Assembly: GCA_039935015.1 (NCBI GenBank)
Contig: JBDTLC010000101.1
Coordinates: 1-26,726 of the forward strand
Origin: Paralcaligenes sp039935015
GTDB taxonomy: Bacteria; Pseudomonadota; Gammaproteobacteria; Burkholderiales; Burkholderiaceae_B
Reading direction: 5' to 3'
DNA length: 26,726 nt
The stretch's first letter is position 1, and each line of letters starts with the position of its first letter. Shown here in pieces: positions 23,691 to 26,726 of this stretch. The notes beneath the pieces were generated by a model that had not been told where the DNA came from, made no database searches, and saw nothing but the letters and a program-made list of their open reading frames with translations. Both the position numbers and the translations under genes were made by a program.

Positions 23691-24890
23691 TTAGCCTTTT
23701 GTGGCAGGCTTTGCAGAGGGCGTCTTAGCGGAAGCGGCCGGCTGGCCCTCTTGCCACGGCATAGCCTGCACGGAGGCACCTGGGCGAATCTTCTGGAACC
23801 CTTCGACGACCACTGCATCGCCCGCCTTCAGGCCGTGGTTGATCACCGACTTCCCACCGACTCGTGGCCCCACCTGCACGGCGATCAGCGCAGCCTTGCC
23901 ATCTTTCACCACATACAGGCTGCTCAAACCGTCGGCTGTACGTTGCAACGCCTGTTGTGGCACAAGCAAGGCCTTCTGATCGACCCCCTGTTCTATCCGC
24001 ACCCGCACATACATGCCGGGCAAAAGGATGTGATCGGGATTTGGAACTTCAGCTCGCAAATTGACCTGACCTGTAGTGGGATCAACGGTAATGCCGGAAA
24101 ATAATAGTTTTCCGGCATGCTCAAATGGTGAACCATCTTCGAGAACCACTTCGACCTTGGCTGCATTGGGGCCAGCCTGCTCTAAATTGCCACTGGCCAG
24201 CGCCTTACGCAAAGCGGCCAGTTCGGTAGTGGATCGAGTGAAATCGACATAGACAAGGCCAATCTGCTGCACGTCAGCCATTTGCGTAGCGGCCGTGGCG
24301 CTGACCAGCGCGCCTTCAGTCACCAATGACTTACCGGCACGGCCATCAATAGGCGACACTACCTTGGTGTAGCCCAGATTAATGTCAGCCGATTCGAGCG
24401 CCGCGCGAGCTGCAGCCACAGTAGCCACGGCCTGGGCCGCAGCGGCCTGGGCATTATCGTAATCTTGGCGGCTGACTGCGTTCTCTTTGATCAGCTTGGC
24501 GTAACGCTGAGCCAGCAAATTCGCGCTGCGTACATTGGCCTGAGTCTGCTGCAGCTGTGCCTCAGCTTGGTCACGTGCGGCGCGATAGGGTGCTGGATCG
24601 ATAGTGAAAAGAAGCTGTCCTTGCTTGACATCGCTACCCTGCGTGAAATTCACCTTGGTGACTATGCCTGTAACCCGCGCCACGATCTGCGCGTCCTTTA
24701 TCGCTTCAACACGCCCTGGCAGATCGGTCAGGATAGACGTACGCGTCGGTTGGACAGTTACGACGCTTACAGGGACCTTCATCTCGCCGGTCTGCTGTTT
24801 GGGCTTTTGACCACAGGCCGCCAACAGCAATAACGACGCAAAAAAAACAATGCGGGCCTTTTGGCACGCAAACGGATACGCTATCGGCAT
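23691..24890 (-). CDS. RND efflux periplasmic adaptor lipoprotein (AcrA/MexA type)
   Basis: The adaptor links the RND pump to the outer-membrane channel. From the ATG at 24890 the precursor has 399 residues, with a lipoprotein signal ending LLLLAACG (lipid-bearing Cys26). Next come the barrel-sandwich segment (LPGRVEAIKDAQIVARVTGIV), an alpha-helical hairpin (about 90-155, Ala/Gln-rich), and the second half-lipoyl motif VVSPIDGRAGKSLVTEGALV. The C-terminal part contains LLPGMYVRVRIEQG. I chose 24890 because GGGAG lies 8 bases upstream. Earlier in-frame starts at 24914 (ATG) and 24929 (GTG) have poorer ribosome sites and would lengthen the signal peptide. First gene of the efflux operon. Confidence 0.93.
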   Translation of the reverse strand: MPIAYPFACQKARIVFFASLLLLAACGQKPKQQTGEMKVPVSVVTVQPTRTSILTDLPGRVEAIKDAQIVARVTGIVTKVNFTQGSDVKQGQLLFTIDPAPYRAARDQAEAQLQQTQANVRSANLLAQRYAKLIKENAVSRQDYDNAQAAAAQAVATVAAARAALESADINLGYTKVVSPIDGRAGKSLVTEGALVSATAATQMADVQQIGLVYVDFTRSTTELAALRKALASGNLEQAGPNAAKVEVVLEDGSPFEHAGKLLFSGITVDPTTGQVNLRAEVPNPDHILLPGMYVRVRIEQGVDQKALLVPQQALQRTADGLSSLYVVKDGKAALIAVQVGPRVGGKSVINHGLKAGDAVVVEGFQKIRPGASVQAMPWQEGQPAASAKTPSAKPATKG

Positions 24891-24960
24891 TTGTAACACT
24901 CCCACGCTCGTCATGCTCAGTATGACCACGACGATGGCCGCCTCAATTTTGTAAACGCCG

Positions 24961-24993
24961 AGTATAAAGCGAAATAAGTTTTAATAGAACTTA
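24961..24993 (-). promoter_or_regulatory. Candidate promoter and operator for the RND efflux operon
   Basis: On the minus strand a -10 TATACT (24961-24966) lies about 70 bases before the adaptor start; the matching -35 is poor. A perfect inverted repeat TAAGTT-N7-AACTTA (24975-24993) covers the spacer and -35 position. This is where a TetR- or MarR-type repressor of such pumps would bind, but no such gene lies beside the operon in this window. Confidence 0.4.
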
Positions 24994-24995
24994 AA

Positions 24996-25013
24996 ATCAA
25001 CTCAATCAACTCA
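24996..25013. repeat. Tandem 9-base direct repeat
   Basis: Two exact copies of ATCAACTCA lie head to tail just upstream of the candidate -35 of the efflux promoter, in an AT-rich stretch. They could be paired activator sites or chance low-complexity sequence. Confidence 0.5.
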
Positions 25014-25038
25014 ACTTAACAACGGTTCAAGAAGCAAT

Positions 25039-25054
25039 CGCCGAACTTGCGGCG
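25039..25054 (-). terminator. Weak hairpin after the spermidine-synthase-like gene
   Basis: A 5-bp GC stem (CGCCG/CGGCG) with a 6-base loop begins directly after the stop codon. It is followed on the minus strand by ATTGCTTCTTG rather than a clean T-run. It may be a weak terminator for the thiolase operon. Confidence 0.3.
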
Positions 25055-25846
25055 TTATAACGCAGACATACCTTGCGCGAGCAACGATTTGGCCCAACGC
25101 CTCGCAGGCAAGCCATAGTCGGACTCAACAACTTGCGAACGGTCCAGAAACTGCTGAACCGTTACATTTAACGTAGGGCCTTTGAAGGCGAGCACCACAC
25201 GGTTACCCTCGTCGACTTCAGGCAGTTCAAGTATCCGCCCGTTGAACGCCTTACTTATATTGGTGAGATTGCGTGGAAAGCTCTCATGATTGCCAAACAA
25301 ATTGACCGCCAGCACCCCTACTTCGTCGAGCGCCTGGTAGCAATCACTGTAGAACTCGAGGGACTCGCGCACCGGGCCTTGCGCCTGCGCGTCGTACAGG
25401 TCGACCATCAGGCATAAATAGCGCCCTATGTGCTCGCGCTGTTTCACCCAAACCGCGGCATCATCATGATCAATACGCAGGCGCACTGACTCGGGCAGGC
25501 GGAAATACGCGCGGCAAATATGAACAACACGCGGATTCCACTCAACCACCACTATCGAACTGGGTGTGTGCTTCATGCTGTAACGCAGCAGAGACCCGGC
25601 GCCCAGACCCAAAATTCCGATAGCGCTGACTCTGGAGGGCTCCAAAAATAACAGCCAGGCCATCATTTGCTGCGTATAGGCGAGCACCAGCTCGGAAGGC
25701 CTGGCGACACGCATGGCGCCCTGTACCCACTCGGTTCCGAAGTGCAGATAGCGCACCCCGGCAAACTCGGACATTGTGGGTTCATCACCGCCCGGCGACG
25801 TACAGGTCTGCCGCGTCTGCGCACCACGGCTAAAGCTGTCAGGCAT
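25055..25846 (-). CDS. Spermidine-synthase-like protein (SAM-dependent methyltransferase fold)
   Basis: The 263 residues resemble polyamine aminopropyltransferases. The nucleotide-binding motif ILGLGAGSLLRY is at about 78-89, and an acidic residue ends strand two in VVVEWNPRVV. VDLYDAQAQGP replaces the usual D-S/T-T-D-P active-site loop, with Asp149 and Asp152 kept. The N-terminal substrate region is short and degenerate (LAYTQQMMAW instead of the YHEM-type motif). True spermidine synthase activity is therefore doubtful; it may be a related methyltransferase-fold enzyme. The ATG at 25846 follows the thiolase stop by 5 bases with an AAGG upstream. A GTG 60 bases earlier would overlap the thiolase gene. 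It is cotranscribed with the thiolase. Confidence 0.78.
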   Translation of the reverse strand: MPDSFSRGAQTRQTCTSPGGDEPTMSEFAGVRYLHFGTEWVQGAMRVARPSELVLAYTQQMMAWLLFLEPSRVSAIGILGLGAGSLLRYSMKHTPSSIVVVEWNPRVVHICRAYFRLPESVRLRIDHDDAAVWVKQREHIGRYLCLMVDLYDAQAQGPVRESLEFYSDCYQALDEVGVLAVNLFGNHESFPRNLTNISKAFNGRILELPEVDEGNRVVLAFKGPTLNVTVQQFLDRSQVVESDYGLPARRWAKSLLAQGMSAL

Positions 25847-25851
25847 AGCAA

Positions 25852-26726
25852 TCAACCTTGAGCACGCTCGAAGATAGCGGCTATGCCCTGCCCGCCACCT
25901 ATGCACATAGTGACTAGCGCGTAACGCCCCTTCACTCGCTGCAGTTCGTGCAAAGCCTTTACTGTGATCACCGCACCTGTAGCGCCAATGGGATGCCCCA
26001 AACTGATGCCACTGCCGTTGGGGTTGACCTTGGCGGGATCAAACGCCAGTTCTTTAGCCACTGCGCAGGCCTGCGCGGCGAAGGCTTCATTCGCTTCGAT
26101 CACATCCATTTGATCAACGCTCAAACCCGCCTTTTTCAACGCCAGTCGGGTCGCTGGTACGGGTCCCATACCCATGTATTTTGGATCTACACCTGCATGG
26201 GCATACGCGACCAGCCGAGCCATGGGCTGGGCGCGGCGCGCCTTTACCGTGCGACCGTTCATGAGCAAAAGGGCCGCGGCGCCGTCGTTCAATCCGGACG
26301 CATTCCCGGCCGTGACCGTGCCGTTTTCTTTGGCAAAGACAGGCCGCAGCGATGAGAAATTGTCGGCCGTGGCACCCAGACGCACATGTTCATCCTGCTT
26401 GAAAATAACCTCGCCCTTGCGGGTTTTTTGAACAATAGGGACGATCTGGTCAGTGAAATAACCGGCCTTGATGGCTGCTTCGGCACGCTGATGTGAGGCC
26501 AGCGCCAACGCATCCTGATCGGTGCGCGAGACGGAATACTTCTGCGCCACGTTTTCGGCCGTTACACCCATATGAGTTTTGTCGAAGGGATCGGACAAGG
26601 CACCCGTCATCATATCGATCAGCACGCTATCGCCCATGCGCACACCCCAGCGCTGCCCCGGTGACATATATGGCGCGCGGCTCATGCTTTCGGCTCCCGC
26701 GCCAATGGCAATATCGGCGTCTCCCA
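25852..26726 (-). CDS. bktB: Acetyl-CoA acyltransferase / beta-ketothiolase, BktB-like, 5' end beyond the window
   Basis: Thiolases join or split acyl-CoA and acetyl-CoA. The frame stays open to the window edge and encodes GDADIAIGAGAESMSRAPYM before the first visible ATG (26685). That ATG is therefore internal, and the N-terminal catalytic cysteine region lies outside. The visible 291 residues include HMGVTAENVAQKYSVSRTDQ and VTAGNASGLNDGAAA. The catalytic histidine motif is NPNGSGISLGHPIGATGA, and the second cysteine is in VTMCIGGGQGIAAIFE. From memory, the text follows Cupriavidus BktB, which serves C4-C5 3-ketoacyl-CoA, more closely than PhaA or FadA; the exact substrate is uncertain. It is the upstream partner of the spermidine-synthase-like gene. 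Confidence 0.88.
   Translation of the reverse strand, partial: GDADIAIGAGAESMSRAPYMSPGQRWGVRMGDSVLIDMMTGALSDPFDKTHMGVTAENVAQKYSVSRTDQDALALASHQRAEAAIKAGYFTDQIVPIVQKTRKGEVIFKQDEHVRLGATADNFSSLRPVFAKENGTVTAGNASGLNDGAAALLLMNGRTVKARRAQPMARLVAYAHAGVDPKYMGMGPVPATRLALKKAGLSVDQMDVIEANEAFAAQACAVAKELAFDPAKVNPNGSGISLGHPIGATGAVITVKALHELQRVKGRYALVTMCIGGGQGIAAIFERAQG

Noticed and set aside
26414..26428. Terminator-like CCCTTGCGGG followed by a T-run on the plus strand
   Set aside because: It lies within the thiolase coding region on the opposite strand, the stem is only three pairs, and no plus-strand gene ends there.

Overview
The window looks like chromosomal DNA of a betaproteobacterium in the Burkholderiales, most likely Alcaligenaceae (Bordetella/Pusillimonas/Achromobacter-like). 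The reasons are an E1-E2-E3 pyruvate dehydrogenase operon in which E3 itself carries an N-terminal lipoyl domain, a BktB-type thiolase, and the overall style of the proteins. This is inferred from protein recognition by eye, with no database search. Gene density is high, no gene-free stretch exceeds 300 bases, and I see no tRNA, rRNA, CRISPR array, insertion sequence or phage gene.

Layout. 1-6374 (minus): the 5' part of folC, a strong intrinsic terminator, then the pyruvate dehydrogenase operon aceE-aceF-lpdA. 6632-11949 (plus, divergent from aceE): a PAS-type membrane sensor kinase, a FixJ-type response regulator and folD, chained by ATGA overlaps, followed by the M3 oligopeptidase gene prlC. 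11979-12584 (plus): a Sco copper chaperone. 12600-12670: a REP/BIME-like palindrome. 12760-17343: a copper-response module of two divergent units. On the minus strand lie a CopZ-like chaperone and a flavoprotein disulfide reductase; on the plus strand lie CopA and CueR. Each unit has its own CueR-type promoter with a 19-base spacer. 17374-18757 (minus): a nitroreductase and pdxJ. 18831-18902: a second copy of the palindromic repeat. 18926-24890 (minus): a tripartite RND efflux operon (adaptor, HAE1 pump, outer-membrane factor). 25055-26726 (minus): a BktB-like thiolase, cut by the window end, and a spermidine-synthase-like methyltransferase-fold protein.

How the genes work together. The aceEF-lpdA products form one complex that makes acetyl-CoA. 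Sco, CopZ, CopA and CueR cover copper delivery to oxidase, cytosolic chaperoning, export and sensing; the reductase placed behind copZ under a CueR-type promoter is the least understood member. Most of the window is housekeeping. The observations most worth following are the copper-regulated reductase, the paired CueR promoters, the two covarying palindromes, and the coupling of folD to a two-component system.
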